Of a stretch of 64,000 nucleotides of DNA, positions 25,364-33,719 are shown one piece after another. The position numbers were made by a program, and so were the translations under genes. Each line of letters begins with the position of its first letter. Within the stretch, counting starts at the first letter, position 1. Under the pieces are notes generated by a model. It had not been told where the DNA came from, searched no databases, and worked only from the letters and a program-made list of their open reading frames with translations. This stretch comes from Silvibacterium dinghuense (GTDB taxonomy: Bacteria; Acidobacteriota; Terriglobia; Terriglobales; Acidobacteriaceae). The stretch lies in contig NZ_SDMK01000001.1 in NCBI RefSeq assembly GCF_004123295.1, forward strand, positions 372,001 to 436,000, read 5' to 3'.

Positions 25364-25993
25364 TCAGGCCTGGGCGGCCGGTGACGGCCTGTTGCGCATT
25401 TGCCTCAGCCAGCGGCCGATCCATTGCGCAAGCCAGCGCGCCGCAAGCATAGCCACGGCCAGCAGCGCCAGCGCGATGCCGGCCGCGACCCAGGGATGCT
25501 GCGTCGCAAGCCATGTCAGGCTCACCACGCCGATATCCTCACCGGTGCTCAGCGCAATGTTCGAGAACGGCTCGGGGCTGGGCGTGACGGCTGCGCGGAC
25601 CGCCGTCTTCGAGCTGTGCGTCACCAGCGCAATGACTCCGCCGCAAGCTGCGGCCAGGATCTGCATCTGCGGCGAGAGCTGCGCGGTGGCATGGTAGGCC
25701 ATGAGCGCGGCCACCGGAATACGAATGAAGGTGTGCAGCGCGTTCCAGAGCAGATCGAAACCAGGAATCTTATCCGCAACGAACTCGGCGGCAAAGAGGG
25801 CTCCCGCTACGCCGATTACCCACCAGTGACCCAGGCTTTCGAGCCCCGGCGGCAACATGACCCAGTGCGCGCGCGCCAGCAGCCCCAGAGTAAGAACCGT
25901 GGCATAAACGTTCAGCCCGGCGGCGAAGCTGACGGCGATGACCAGCGCGGCAATCGAACTGGGAGTAAAACCGGGAGTAAAGGCAGGCGTCAT
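25364..25993 (-). CDS. DUF4126 family membrane protein
   Basis: A 209-residue membrane protein with about five helices and the family pattern SFAAGLNVYATVLTLGLL (22-39), ADKIPGFDLLWNALHTFIRIP (73-93), GGVIALVTHSSKTAVRAAVTPSPEPFSN and a final helix followed by a basic tail. Function of DUF4126 proteins is not established; they are broadly present in Acidobacteriota and Proteobacteria. It follows the MFS gene by 70 bases in the same direction and may be co-transcribed with it. Confidence 0.85.
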   Translation of the reverse strand: MTPAFTPGFTPSSIAALVIAVSFAAGLNVYATVLTLGLLARAHWVMLPPGLESLGHWWVIGVAGALFAAEFVADKIPGFDLLWNALHTFIRIPVAALMAYHATAQLSPQMQILAAACGGVIALVTHSSKTAVRAAVTPSPEPFSNIALSTGEDIGVVSLTWLATQHPWVAAGIALALLAVAMLAARWLAQWIGRWLRQMRNRPSPAAQA

Positions 25994-26063
25994 GACATGT
26001 ACCGGCAGAAGACTACCACGCCGCCGCAGAATCCGAAGCCTCGTGGTTCGCGCATCCGACAGA

Positions 26064-27320
26064 TCACGCAGCCACGCGCCGGCTACTCCGTCTCCACCAC
26101 AGCCAGAGCAAAATCAGCGGCAGGTCTGCGAGCGAACTTACTGCCTCGGCCGCCGGGAAGGAGCGGAAGCCCCAGTAGTGTGCGGCGCGGCCTTCGATCC
26201 ACGACATGTATGCGATGGGCACATACGAGCACGACATCAGGATCGAATAGCGCAGGCTGCCGCTGTGGCCCACCGCGCCTACCACATCGAGCACCAGCCC
26301 CATGCACACCGACGATGTAAACCCGATAGTGAACAGATATGTCACGGTTCCCACCATGTAGACCGTCGGGGTCGGCGTAGCCAGCGCGAGAAAAAATGCC
26401 GGAACAGCGTTCAGCGCCCCGGCCAGCGCATAGGCAATCCGCCGATCGAGCTTTACCGGAACCCACATACCCGCGAGGCAACCGACCGCCATCAGCAGGC
26501 CGCCGCCGATTCCATTGATCCACACCACCGATGCTCCGCTCACTCCGTAATCGGTCGCAATCGCTGGCAAGAGGCCAATCAGCGCACCTGCGCCTGGAGG
26601 CGCCAGCAGCAGGATCAGCCCAAACGCATTCTTCGGTGTCAGGCACGTCAGCCGCAGCTCACGTCCTACAGCCCGCCAGTGCTGCACGAAGGACGGGCTC
26701 TGACGGTGCGGAGGTTCTTTCAATCCGAGAACAGAAAGCCCCGGCAACACCATGAGGAACGCGGCGGCAGTGGCCCACGCCATCACTGGCCAATGCAAGG
26801 CCAGAAACAGAATCAGCCCCGGCCCAACCGCGCCGCCTCCCAGGTTGCTCGCCTGCGCCCATGCGGCAGTGCGCGTGCGGCTCCCCGGCTCGATCATCGC
26901 CGAGATCAGGCCGCCATACGCCGACGAGATGAGCATGCAGAATGCCATCCCAAAGAAGTAGAGCCACACTGCCGCATGCACGTGCCGGTAGAGCAGCACC
27001 GAGCCCACCGCCAGCGAAGCCGCCGAGCCGCATGTTGCAGCAAGATGCCAGAAGCGCCGCGGCATCCAGATATCGGCCAGCGGGCTCCACAGGAAGTAGA
27101 ACGAGGACGGTATCCCCAGCAGCGCAATTGCGTTTGCGACCTCTTCGGCCGGCATGCCCACCTGCCGCAACAGATAGGAGGCGCCTCCATTGGTGGTAAA
27201 CCCCATGTAAATCGCATACGGCAGCACCACCCACAGAAACAGGTGGGGCGCAGCCAGATTCCGCGCAGGAGGCTGGTCGATCGTGGTATCCGCAGGAGAA
27301 TCGGCCGCAGCCAGGCTCAA
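26064..27320 (-). CDS. MFS transporter, AmpG/SLC33-like
   Basis: A 418-residue major facilitator with twelve predicted helices, the two halves joined by a cytoplasmic loop near 205-225. The first helix region LFLWVVLPYAIYMGFTTNGGASYLLRQVGMPAEEVA and the following SPLADIWMPRRFWH recall AmpG-type muropeptide permeases and the PAT branch, but the substrate is not certain. The start is a TTG at 27320 with GGAGC about ten bases upstream. Its last residues are basic and cytoplasmic. It is separated from the large receptor gene by a strong terminator. Confidence 0.85.
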   Translation of the reverse strand: MSLAAADSPADTTIDQPPARNLAAPHLFLWVVLPYAIYMGFTTNGGASYLLRQVGMPAEEVANAIALLGIPSSFYFLWSPLADIWMPRRFWHLAATCGSAASLAVGSVLLYRHVHAAVWLYFFGMAFCMLISSAYGGLISAMIEPGSRTRTAAWAQASNLGGGAVGPGLILFLALHWPVMAWATAAAFLMVLPGLSVLGLKEPPHRQSPSFVQHWRAVGRELRLTCLTPKNAFGLILLLAPPGAGALIGLLPAIATDYGVSGASVVWINGIGGGLLMAVGCLAGMWVPVKLDRRIAYALAGALNAVPAFFLALATPTPTVYMVGTVTYLFTIGFTSSVCMGLVLDVVGAVGHSGSLRYSILMSCSYVPIAYMSWIEGRAAHYWGFRSFPAAEAVSSLADLPLILLWLWWRRSSRRVAA

Positions 27321-27382
27321 GGATTCATGCTCCGACAGGAGGGGTTGAGCCTCAGTCTAATACGCCTGCAAACGGATGCCTC

Positions 27383-27426
27383 AAAAAGCGGAAGGCCCTC
27401 GCCGCGTGTGCGGCGAGAGCCTTCCG
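27383..27426 (-). terminator. Terminator of the first large receptor gene
   Basis: A 16-bp stem formed by 27390-27405 and 27410-27425 (GGAAGGC...GCCTTCC with one mismatch and GTGT loop) is followed on the minus strand by GCTTTTTG. It lies 25 bases past the receptor stop. Confidence 0.9.
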
Positions 27427-27450
27427 GTGGAGTTGCGCTTCCGATAGAGG

Positions 27451-30400
27451 TTAGAACTCGATACGTCCCGAGATCTGAAGGACACGAGCAGCCTGATCTG
27501 CGCCTGAGGCCTCCACCGTGCTGCTGATGGTTCCGAACTGCGTCGAACTGTTGGTGATATCCGTGCTCGGCGTGCTGAAGTTCGGATGGTTGAAGACGTT
27601 GAACGCGTCGCCACGGAGATTAAAGTTCATATTGTTGTACAGGTGGAAGGTCTTACCCAGACCCGCATCCATGTTGAAGAAGCCCGGTCCACGCAGGTTG
27701 TTACGGCCGCCGATACTAAAGCCTAGCGGGCCCTCATAATCCGCATCCGCCTTCAACGGATTGTCATAGGCGTACACCGCACCGCCTTTACCGCCGTTCA
27801 CATGGGCCTTCATGTCGTTAATGTTGCCAGTCAGAATCGCTGGAGCATCATTGGCATAGCCAGCTACAAAGGCATTCGCTGCGGCGAAGTAAGCCTTACC
27901 TGTATGCCACGAGGGAAGACCGCTGACCTTCCAGCCGCCTACGATCTCGTCCAACCAGCGAGGCATGGCAGTGCCAAAGTCTTTGCCATGGCCAAAGGGC
28001 AGGTCGTAGATGAAGTTGCCACTCAGGTAATTCGTCACGTCGAAGTCTGAGTTGCCACGGCATTCACGCGGACGCAGCGCGTCGCAGATGAAGCCGGCGC
28101 CCCCGATGGCCGGCGTATTCGCCGTCACCGAGACGTTGTCGATCGAGTGCGAGAAGGTATAGTTCAGGTCGAACTGCAGGCCGTAGCTCAGGTTCTTATG
28201 CAGTGTGGTCTGGAGCGCGTTGTAGGATGAGAAACCCTTGTTGGTATACATGGTGTTCTCGGCAAACTGGCTATCCATGCCTACATTGGCAGGCAGGAGT
28301 GCGGCAGAAGCCAGCGCCTGCGTGAAATCCGCGAAGTCGCCGCGGGTCGCGTAGGTTTGCAGGGCTTCGGCGAGAAAGGCCGTGTTGCTGGCATATCCAT
28401 GGGCCACGCCAACTCCCGGTGTCACGACATTTTCAAACCACGGCTCAGCGATAACGGCAGTGGGATTGACGCCGGCACGCAGCTGTTTCGACAGAGCGGC
28501 AAATGCGGCGCTGTACTCCTGTCCCGAGGTCTTATCTGGAAAGTCGATCAGCTGCGAGGCATCGGCCTGCGCCATCAGGCGGCGGCCAAGGCGGCCGACA
28601 TAGGTGGTCTTCAGGATGTAGCCCTGCGGGAACTCATGCTGCCAACCGAAGTTGTACTGAATCGAATACGGAGTCTTGAACGAAGGATCGATCGTTTCGT
28701 TGAACTGTCCGTTGGCAAGACCAATGCCAGCTCCACCAGAGACATATGGCGAATATGGCACTGTGACGCTCGGAGCTGCAGGAGCTGCGGGTGCCGACGC
28801 CGTGGTCAGGCCATTGAAGCGGGGATCGGTTTGAAGGTTGCCGACCGGATCGGAGGCCGGCCCAAGTAGATCAGTGTTCGACGCCTGGAAGATGTAGGAA
28901 TACTGCGTCTGCTGGTAAAGGATCGCATTCACAACGGTGTGATCGTAGATCACGCCGGCGCCGCCGCTGAAGACCGTCTTGCGATCCCAGCTAGGGTTGT
29001 AAGCGAACGCAAAACGCGGAGCGAAGTTCTTCAGGTCGTTATGGTAGGGACTGGGACCATGGTTGGCCTTACCGCCCAGCACATAGTTGATAAACGGAAC
29101 AGTAGTATCACCCGATTCACCCGCAGCGCTCTGTGCAATACGGTCGCCAAAGTAGTTGTTAAAGGTCGCATCTTTGGCTGACAGACCGGTAATCTGGCTA
29201 ACTGATTCCAGACCGTTGCGCTCGTAGGGCACGGAGTAGTTCTGCCAGCGCAGACCATAGGAGAGAGTCAGCGAAGGCGTCACCTTCCAGGTGTCACCGA
29301 AATAGAGCTCGGTTTCGTAGTAACGGTAATCGCGCAGCGAAGAGGAGCCCAGCGGCAGTGGGTTCAACGAGTTGTCATAGTTATAGGTCGCAGCACTGAC
29401 GCTGTACGGTGCAAGGGCCAGGGCAAAAGCGCTGTCATAATTTGCAAGGTAGTCGCCCGACGTGATGTTGGAAGGACGCAGCGAAGAATTCAAGCCGGTG
29501 AAGTTGGCGCCACCCAGGCCGATCGACGGTGAGCTGTAATCGAGGATGACGTGGTTGTCCGGGCTCTCCCACTTGAAGCTGCCGCCGAAGGCCAGGCCAT
29601 GCTTGCCCTTCTGCCAGTTGAAGTCATCCTTCACCATCGGAATGGGGAAAGTACGCCCCTGAGCATTGCTGGCGCTGCTGTATGGAGCAGTAATGATGTT
29701 GCCGCCGCTGCCGTTGCCGCCGAAGTTGGAGAACTGCGTGGTACCAGTCGGATTGTAGGTATCGGGGAAGTTGTAGTTCTCGTAGGTATAGCCGAACTCG
29801 GCCATATTGATCATGTTTTCGTTCAGCGTCCAGCTGTGCTGAATGGCATACGAGTAGCTCTTATCGAGGAACGGGTGGGTTTCTGGATCGCCTGGGAACT
29901 GAATGTTACTCTCGACGCTGTTTTGCTGCGTCGCATGACCGATCAGCGAAAGCTTCATCTTCTCGTTGATATTCCAGTCCACACGGCCAACATAGTTATC
30001 TTCCTTCACCGGATCGGGCGAATTGAAGCGATAACCCGCCGTGTTGAGCAGATCGCCGTAATTACCGCTGAGATCGTTGGCATGCGGGTAACGGCTAGAG
30101 AAAAGGTTCAGCAGCGGCTGGTTGAAGCCGATTTTCTGCGGATCGAGCGCAGCCACCTGCGCCGACGTCAGCGAAGAATTCGTTCCATTCGCATTGACGT
30201 ATGTCAAAGTGCCATTGCGGAATGAGTCCAGCGGCACCGTCTGCTCAACCGCTGTCGTCTTCGCGTCGCGGCGACCATCGTAATCGAAGAAGAAGAAGAG
30301 CTTGTCCTTGAGGATCGGGCCACCCACGTTCCCACCGAACTGGTTACGTACCAGAGCCGTGCGGGGAACATTGGAATTATTGTTGAACCATTCATTGGCT

Positions 30401-31167
30401 TCCATGTCCGTGTCGCGGTGGTATTCCACCAGCGCTCCATGGAACTTGTTGCTTCCGCTGCGCGTCGCCAGCTCGAACTGGCCGCCGCCGCCTTCACCCG
30501 CGCTCGAGAGGTCGCCCGCAGTCACGCCACGGAACTCCTGCACCGAGTCCACCGGGGCATTGGCCACGATCGCGCCGAAATTGCCGGTCTCGTTGTCATT
30601 CACATCGAGTCCATCGAGGGTCACATTGCTCTGGTCGACTCGTGCACCCGAAACCGCGCCATCCAACGTCACACCCGGCTGCTGCGTAAACAACGCAGAC
30701 GGACTGCTGCGGTCCTGCACCGGAAGATCGTTCAGGAACTGCACCTGGAAGTTGTTGCCCACCGTGGCATCGGTCGTATTCAGGGTCACGTCCTGATTGC
30801 TGCCCGAAACCTGCACGGTCTGCGTGGAGCCCACGCTCAGCTTCGCGTTCTGTGTACGCGTTGCGTCAATATTCAGATAAAGGCCGGTAATCTCCGTCTT
30901 CGTAAAGCCGGATGCCTCGAAATCGATCACATAGCCCGGACCAGGCTTCACCAGCTTGATGGTGTACGAGCCACCGCCGTTTGTCACACCCACGTACGAA
31001 ACACCCGTAGCCGGGTTGTGCAGCGTCACCTGCACATTCGGAATCACCGCCCCGGTCTGGTCCGTCACCAAACCGGTAATGGAGGCCACATCCTGAGCTT
31101 TAAGCAGCAGGGGGAAAAGGAAAAAGAACAATACAGGCAGAAGACGAATCGGAAGAGCGCGCTTCAC
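27451..31167 (-). CDS. Large TonB-dependent receptor-like outer-membrane protein with CarboxypepD-reg domain
   Basis: A 1238-residue acidobacterial-type OMP. Signal peptide 1-24 (MKRALPIRLLPVLFFFLFPLLLKAQ). The carboxypeptidase-regulatory-like beta-sandwich spans about 28-115 (ITGLVTDQTGAVIPNVQVTLHNPATG). A TonB plug domain follows at about 120-235 (DLPVQDRSSPSALFTQQPGV, DQSNVTLDGLDVNDNETGNFG), and the beta-barrel fills the rest, ending in Phe (RIEF) as outer-membrane proteins do. The start is GTG at 31167 with GAGGAC seven bases upstream. It stands alone with its own terminator. These proteins are thought to import oligosaccharides or other large ligands; no substrate is indicated here. Confidence 0.92.
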   Translation of the reverse strand: MKRALPIRLLPVLFFFLFPLLLKAQDVASITGLVTDQTGAVIPNVQVTLHNPATGVSYVGVTNGGGSYTIKLVKPGPGYVIDFEASGFTKTEITGLYLNIDATRTQNAKLSVGSTQTVQVSGSNQDVTLNTTDATVGNNFQVQFLNDLPVQDRSSPSALFTQQPGVTLDGAVSGARVDQSNVTLDGLDVNDNETGNFGAIVANAPVDSVQEFRGVTAGDLSSAGEGGGGQFELATRSGSNKFHGALVEYHRDTDMEANEWFNNNSNVPRTALVRNQFGGNVGGPILKDKLFFFFDYDGRRDAKTTAVEQTVPLDSFRNGTLTYVNANGTNSSLTSAQVAALDPQKIGFNQPLLNLFSSRYPHANDLSGNYGDLLNTAGYRFNSPDPVKEDNYVGRVDWNINEKMKLSLIGHATQQNSVESNIQFPGDPETHPFLDKSYSYAIQHSWTLNENMINMAEFGYTYENYNFPDTYNPTGTTQFSNFGGNGSGGNIITAPYSSASNAQGRTFPIPMVKDDFNWQKGKHGLAFGGSFKWESPDNHVILDYSSPSIGLGGANFTGLNSSLRPSNITSGDYLANYDSAFALALAPYSVSAATYNYDNSLNPLPLGSSSLRDYRYYETELYFGDTWKVTPSLTLSYGLRWQNYSVPYERNGLESVSQITGLSAKDATFNNYFGDRIAQSAAGESGDTTVPFINYVLGGKANHGPSPYHNDLKNFAPRFAFAYNPSWDRKTVFSGGAGVIYDHTVVNAILYQQTQYSYIFQASNTDLLGPASDPVGNLQTDPRFNGLTTASAPAAPAAPSVTVPYSPYVSGGAGIGLANGQFNETIDPSFKTPYSIQYNFGWQHEFPQGYILKTTYVGRLGRRLMAQADASQLIDFPDKTSGQEYSAAFAALSKQLRAGVNPTAVIAEPWFENVVTPGVGVAHGYASNTAFLAEALQTYATRGDFADFTQALASAALLPANVGMDSQFAENTMYTNKGFSSYNALQTTLHKNLSYGLQFDLNYTFSHSIDNVSVTANTPAIGGAGFICDALRPRECRGNSDFDVTNYLSGNFIYDLPFGHGKDFGTAMPRWLDEIVGGWKVSGLPSWHTGKAYFAAANAFVAGYANDAPAILTGNINDMKAHVNGGKGGAVYAYDNPLKADADYEGPLGFSIGGRNNLRGPGFFNMDAGLGKTFHLYNNMNFNLRGDAFNVFNHPNFSTPSTDITNSSTQFGTISSTVEASGADQAARVLQISGRIEF

Positions 31168-31489
31168 TAGGTCCTCACTCGGATCAATCGTTTTGATTTG
31201 TCACGCTGGTCCAGACAGCCGTAACTTATCTGGCTCAATGGCAACGCTACCTAATTGCAATTACAGAGCCAAACGCGCAAATTATTGATTCGATGAGCTC
31301 ATTCAGTGGAAACAGCTCCATCCGAAACCAAAATATCAATAAAACAATAACTTTCTATGAAATAGCGGAGGGTGCTACTCCATCAGGCGCTTCCCTTACG
31401 CCTTTTCCACAACGCAGAGGGACACACGATGATCTCCCGAAGATCATCATTCTGCACTGTTTAGATAGAAGCTATTCCTTGCGTTGTGG
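31168..31489. other. Control region upstream of the large receptor
   Basis: A 322-base AT-richer gap between the receptor start and the tetR stop. It contains the perfect 12-bp palindrome TAATTGCAATTA (31252-31263), about 85 bases before the receptor start, a plausible operator, and an 8-bp inverted repeat GATGATCT/AGATCATC (31428-31448) just past tetR, a possible weak terminator. A short rightward frame at 31293-31562 has no ribosome-binding site and looks spurious. Confidence 0.5.
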
Positions 31490-32176
31490 CTATGCAGAAT
31501 GGCTGGCTTCGATGTTCGCAGCTGTTAAGCCCGGGATTAATAACGGCAAGAGTAAGGTATAGATTTCGTCCACCAGCCGGTCTTCCAGCTCTCCAGCCTC
31601 GCCCTGCGCTCGGAGTGCCGAGGTGGCAGCTCCGTAAATGGCCCAGCTGAGCGCGGCGGCAACCAGCTTCGGCGGTCCACCCAGCGCAAAGGCGCCCCGA
31701 TCGATGCCGATCCGCAGCACCTTCTCGACCTCGGTCTGCACCACCGTCTGCATAAAGGGATCAAAGTGCCGCTGCTGCTCGCGACACCCCGGGCTCATCT
31801 GCCGCAGGAAGTCACACACAGCCAGAATCACCATCCGCAGCGCTCCAGGACAGGTTCCGTCGAAGGTCACCTGCCGTTCGGCCAGAAACCCTTCGAAGCG
31901 GCTGCGCACCAGGTCCTCGACTAAGGCCTCGCGGTCCAGGTAGTGCGCATAAAAGGTAGCCCGGTTCACACCGGCCTGCTCAGCAATCTGCTGCACGGAG
32001 ATGGCATCGAACGGCTGCGTGTGGAGGAGTGCCTCCACGGCCTCTCGCAATAGCTGCCGTGTGCGGCGTACACGGGGGTCCACCCGCTCCTGCGCTTCAC
32101 ATGGAGTTGCCGGGCCCGCAGGCGAAACGTTTCCATTCTCCGCCCACTGCGGCTCTGCACTCGAATGGCTGGCCAT
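31490..32176 (-). CDS. TetR-family transcriptional regulator
   Basis: A 228-residue repressor. The helix-turn-helix is at about 45-82 (LLHTQPFDAISVQQIAEQAGVNRATFYAHYLDREALV); the variable C-terminal ligand domain ends with ...LLIPGLTAANIEASHSA. The ATG at 32176 has the strong site AGGAGG seven bases upstream, so it is preferred over one 14 codons further up. It diverges from the yceI gene across 135 bases containing two palindromes and probably controls itself and/or yceI. Ligand unknown. Confidence 0.9.
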   Translation of the reverse strand: MASHSSAEPQWAENGNVSPAGPATPCEAQERVDPRVRRTRQLLREAVEALLHTQPFDAISVQQIAEQAGVNRATFYAHYLDREALVEDLVRSRFEGFLAERQVTFDGTCPGALRMVILAVCDFLRQMSPGCREQQRHFDPFMQTVVQTEVEKVLRIGIDRGAFALGGPPKLVAAALSWAIYGAATSALRAQGEAGELEDRLVDEIYTLLLPLLIPGLTAANIEASHSA

Positions 32177-32225
32177 GGATCCCTCCTGAAATGATTTTAG
32201 CGACCTTTTCCGAATCACTACATCT

Positions 32226-32294
32226 GTTGTTTAGACAACGATCGTACCGCGCAGGATTCTGATCGCTGCTCAAAAAATGCAGACTCGAGTCTGC
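32226..32294. promoter_or_regulatory. Two palindromes in the tetR-yceI intergenic region
   Basis: GTTGT-TTAG-ACAAC at 32226-32239 and the perfect 16-bp palindrome GCAGACTCGAGTCTGC at 32279-32294. The second ends two bases before AGGAG of yceI. Either could be the TetR operator; the first has the size and dyad of a TetR half-site pair. Confidence 0.5.
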
Positions 32295-32311
32295 CCAGGA
32301 GAATGACTCCC

Positions 32312-32902
32312 ATGAAGCTCTTCGCCCGTAATCTTGTCCTCGCAGCCTCGCTGCTCACCGCTACCGCCGCCTTCGCCCAGTCTTCCTGGAAGATCGACGC
32401 TGCCCACTCGCAGGCCGAGTTCACCATCCGCCACATGGGCATCTCGAATGTCCATGGCCGCTTTTCGAACATCAACGGCACCGTCGTTCTCGATGAGAAG
32501 GATCTCTCCAAGTCCAGCGTAAACGCCACCGTCGACACCACCACCGTGGACACCGGCGTGGCTCAGCGCGATGGCCACCTCAAGAGCCCCGACTTCTTCG
32601 ACGTGGCCAAGTTCCCCACGATGACCTTTGTATCGAAGTCTGTGGAGCGTGACGGCGACGACTACAAGGTGAACGGCGACCTTACGCTGCACGGCGTTAC
32701 CAAGCCTGTTGTCCTGCACCTCGACGCTCCCGAGAAGGAAATCACCGGCATGGACGGCAAGCCCCATCGCGGTTTCAGCGCCACCACCACCATTCATCGC
32801 CAGGACTTCGGCCTGGTCTGGAATGGCACCCTCAAGTCCGGCGACTCGGTGCTCGGCGACGATGTGAAGATCTCGCTCGATATCGAAGCCGCGAAGCAGT
32901 AA
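32312..32902 (+). CDS. YceI-family periplasmic lipid-binding protein
   Basis: A 196-residue secreted lipocalin-like protein. Signal peptide 1-22 (MKLFARNLVLAASLLTATAAFAQ), then the YceI beta-barrel: SWKIDAAHSQAEFTIRHMGISNVHGRF at the start and FGLVWNGTLKSGDSVLGDDVKISLDIEA at the end, both hallmarks. YceI proteins bind long isoprenoid or amphiphilic molecules in the periplasm and are often induced by alkaline or osmotic stress; the ligand here is unknown. AGGAG is ten bases before the chosen ATG; a second ATG at 32303 adds three residues but is too close to the site. Divergent from tetR and followed by a terminator. Confidence 0.92.
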   Translation: MKLFARNLVLAASLLTATAAFAQSSWKIDAAHSQAEFTIRHMGISNVHGRFSNINGTVVLDEKDLSKSSVNATVDTTTVDTGVAQRDGHLKSPDFFDVAKFPTMTFVSKSVERDGDDYKVNGDLTLHGVTKPVVLHLDAPEKEITGMDGKPHRGFSATTTIHRQDFGLVWNGTLKSGDSVLGDDVKISLDIEAAKQ

Positions 32903-32919
32903 TCTTCGATATAGAAACG

Positions 32920-32948
32920 AAGAGCCGCGGGAAAGCCCGCGGCTCTTT
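32920..32948. terminator. Terminator between yceI and larB
   Basis: AGAGCCGCGGG (32921-32931) and CCCGCGGCTCT (32936-32946) form an 11-bp stem with an AAAG loop, followed by TTTATT. It lies 18 bases after yceI and six bases beyond the larB stop on the other strand, so it may serve both. Confidence 0.85.
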
Positions 32949-32954
32949 ATTCTG

Positions 32955-33719
32955 TTACGCCGATTTTGCCCCGGCCCGCAGCATCATCGCCGCCACGTAG
33001 GCGGCTCCGAAGCCGTTATCGATATTCACTACCGTTACATTCGGCGAGCAGGAATTCAGCATCCCCAGCAGCGCGGCAAGGCCGCCGAAGGCTGCACCAT
33101 AGCCCACAGAGGTGGGCACCGCAATCACCGGGGCTGCAACCAACCCTCCCACCACAGAAGGCAGTGCGCCCTCCATACCGGCGCACACGATGACGGCGCG
33201 AGCCTCGGCCAGCGCTTCGCGTTGCGAAAGAATGCGGTGCAAACCAGCTACGCCGACGTCCACGATCCGCGACACCTTGACGCCAAGATATTCTGCCACT
33301 ACCGCAGCCTCTTCGGCCACCGGCAGGTCCGACGTTCCCGCGCACACAACGGCAATCGGCCCCAGATGCAGTGTGGCGGCATGACGCTCCCGGAGGCCGA
33401 TCACCCGCGCCAGCGCGTGATATTCCGCATCCTGCACCTGCGCTTTGACGGCATTCCAGGCTTCAGCGCCAGCTCGCGTAGCCAGCACAGCTCCGCCCCG
33501 ATCTGCCATACGCCTGAAAATCTCTGCTACCTGCTCCGGCGTCTTGCCCTCGGCGTAGATCACCTCAGGCAACCCCAATCGCAAGGTACGGTGATGGTCG
33601 ATCTTCGCCATCCCGGCATCCTCATAGGGCAACCGTGCCAGTTGCTCGAGCGCATCGGACGTAGAAACGCCACCGCTCTTCACTGCCTCGAGCAGCTCAG
33701 CAAGAACCTCACGCTTCAT
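32955..33719 (-). CDS. larB: Nickel pincer cofactor biosynthesis carboxylase LarB
   Basis: A 254-residue LarB, which carboxylates and hydrolyses nicotinic acid adenine dinucleotide to pyridinium-3,5-biscarboxylate mononucleotide, the first step of the nickel-pincer nucleotide. The C-terminal PurE/AIR-carboxylase-like fold is recognisable by IAVVCAGTSDLPVAEEAAV, VDVGVAGLHRIL, VVGGLVAAPVIAVPTSVGYG and VNIDNGFGAAYVA. It overlaps larC by four bases (ATGA) and ends the larE-larC-larB transcript. Confidence 0.94.
   Translation of the reverse strand: MKREVLAELLEAVKSGGVSTSDALEQLARLPYEDAGMAKIDHHRTLRLGLPEVIYAEGKTPEQVAEIFRRMADRGGAVLATRAGAEAWNAVKAQVQDAEYHALARVIGLRERHAATLHLGPIAVVCAGTSDLPVAEEAAVVAEYLGVKVSRIVDVGVAGLHRILSQREALAEARAVIVCAGMEGALPSVVGGLVAAPVIAVPTSVGYGAAFGGLAALLGMLNSCSPNVTVVNIDNGFGAAYVAAMMLRAGAKSA

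Noticed and set aside
25938-27527. Rightward 529-codon frame over the DUF4126 and MFS genes
   Set aside because: Antisense to two clear membrane-protein genes; composition is Arg/His/Gln-rich and shows no domain.
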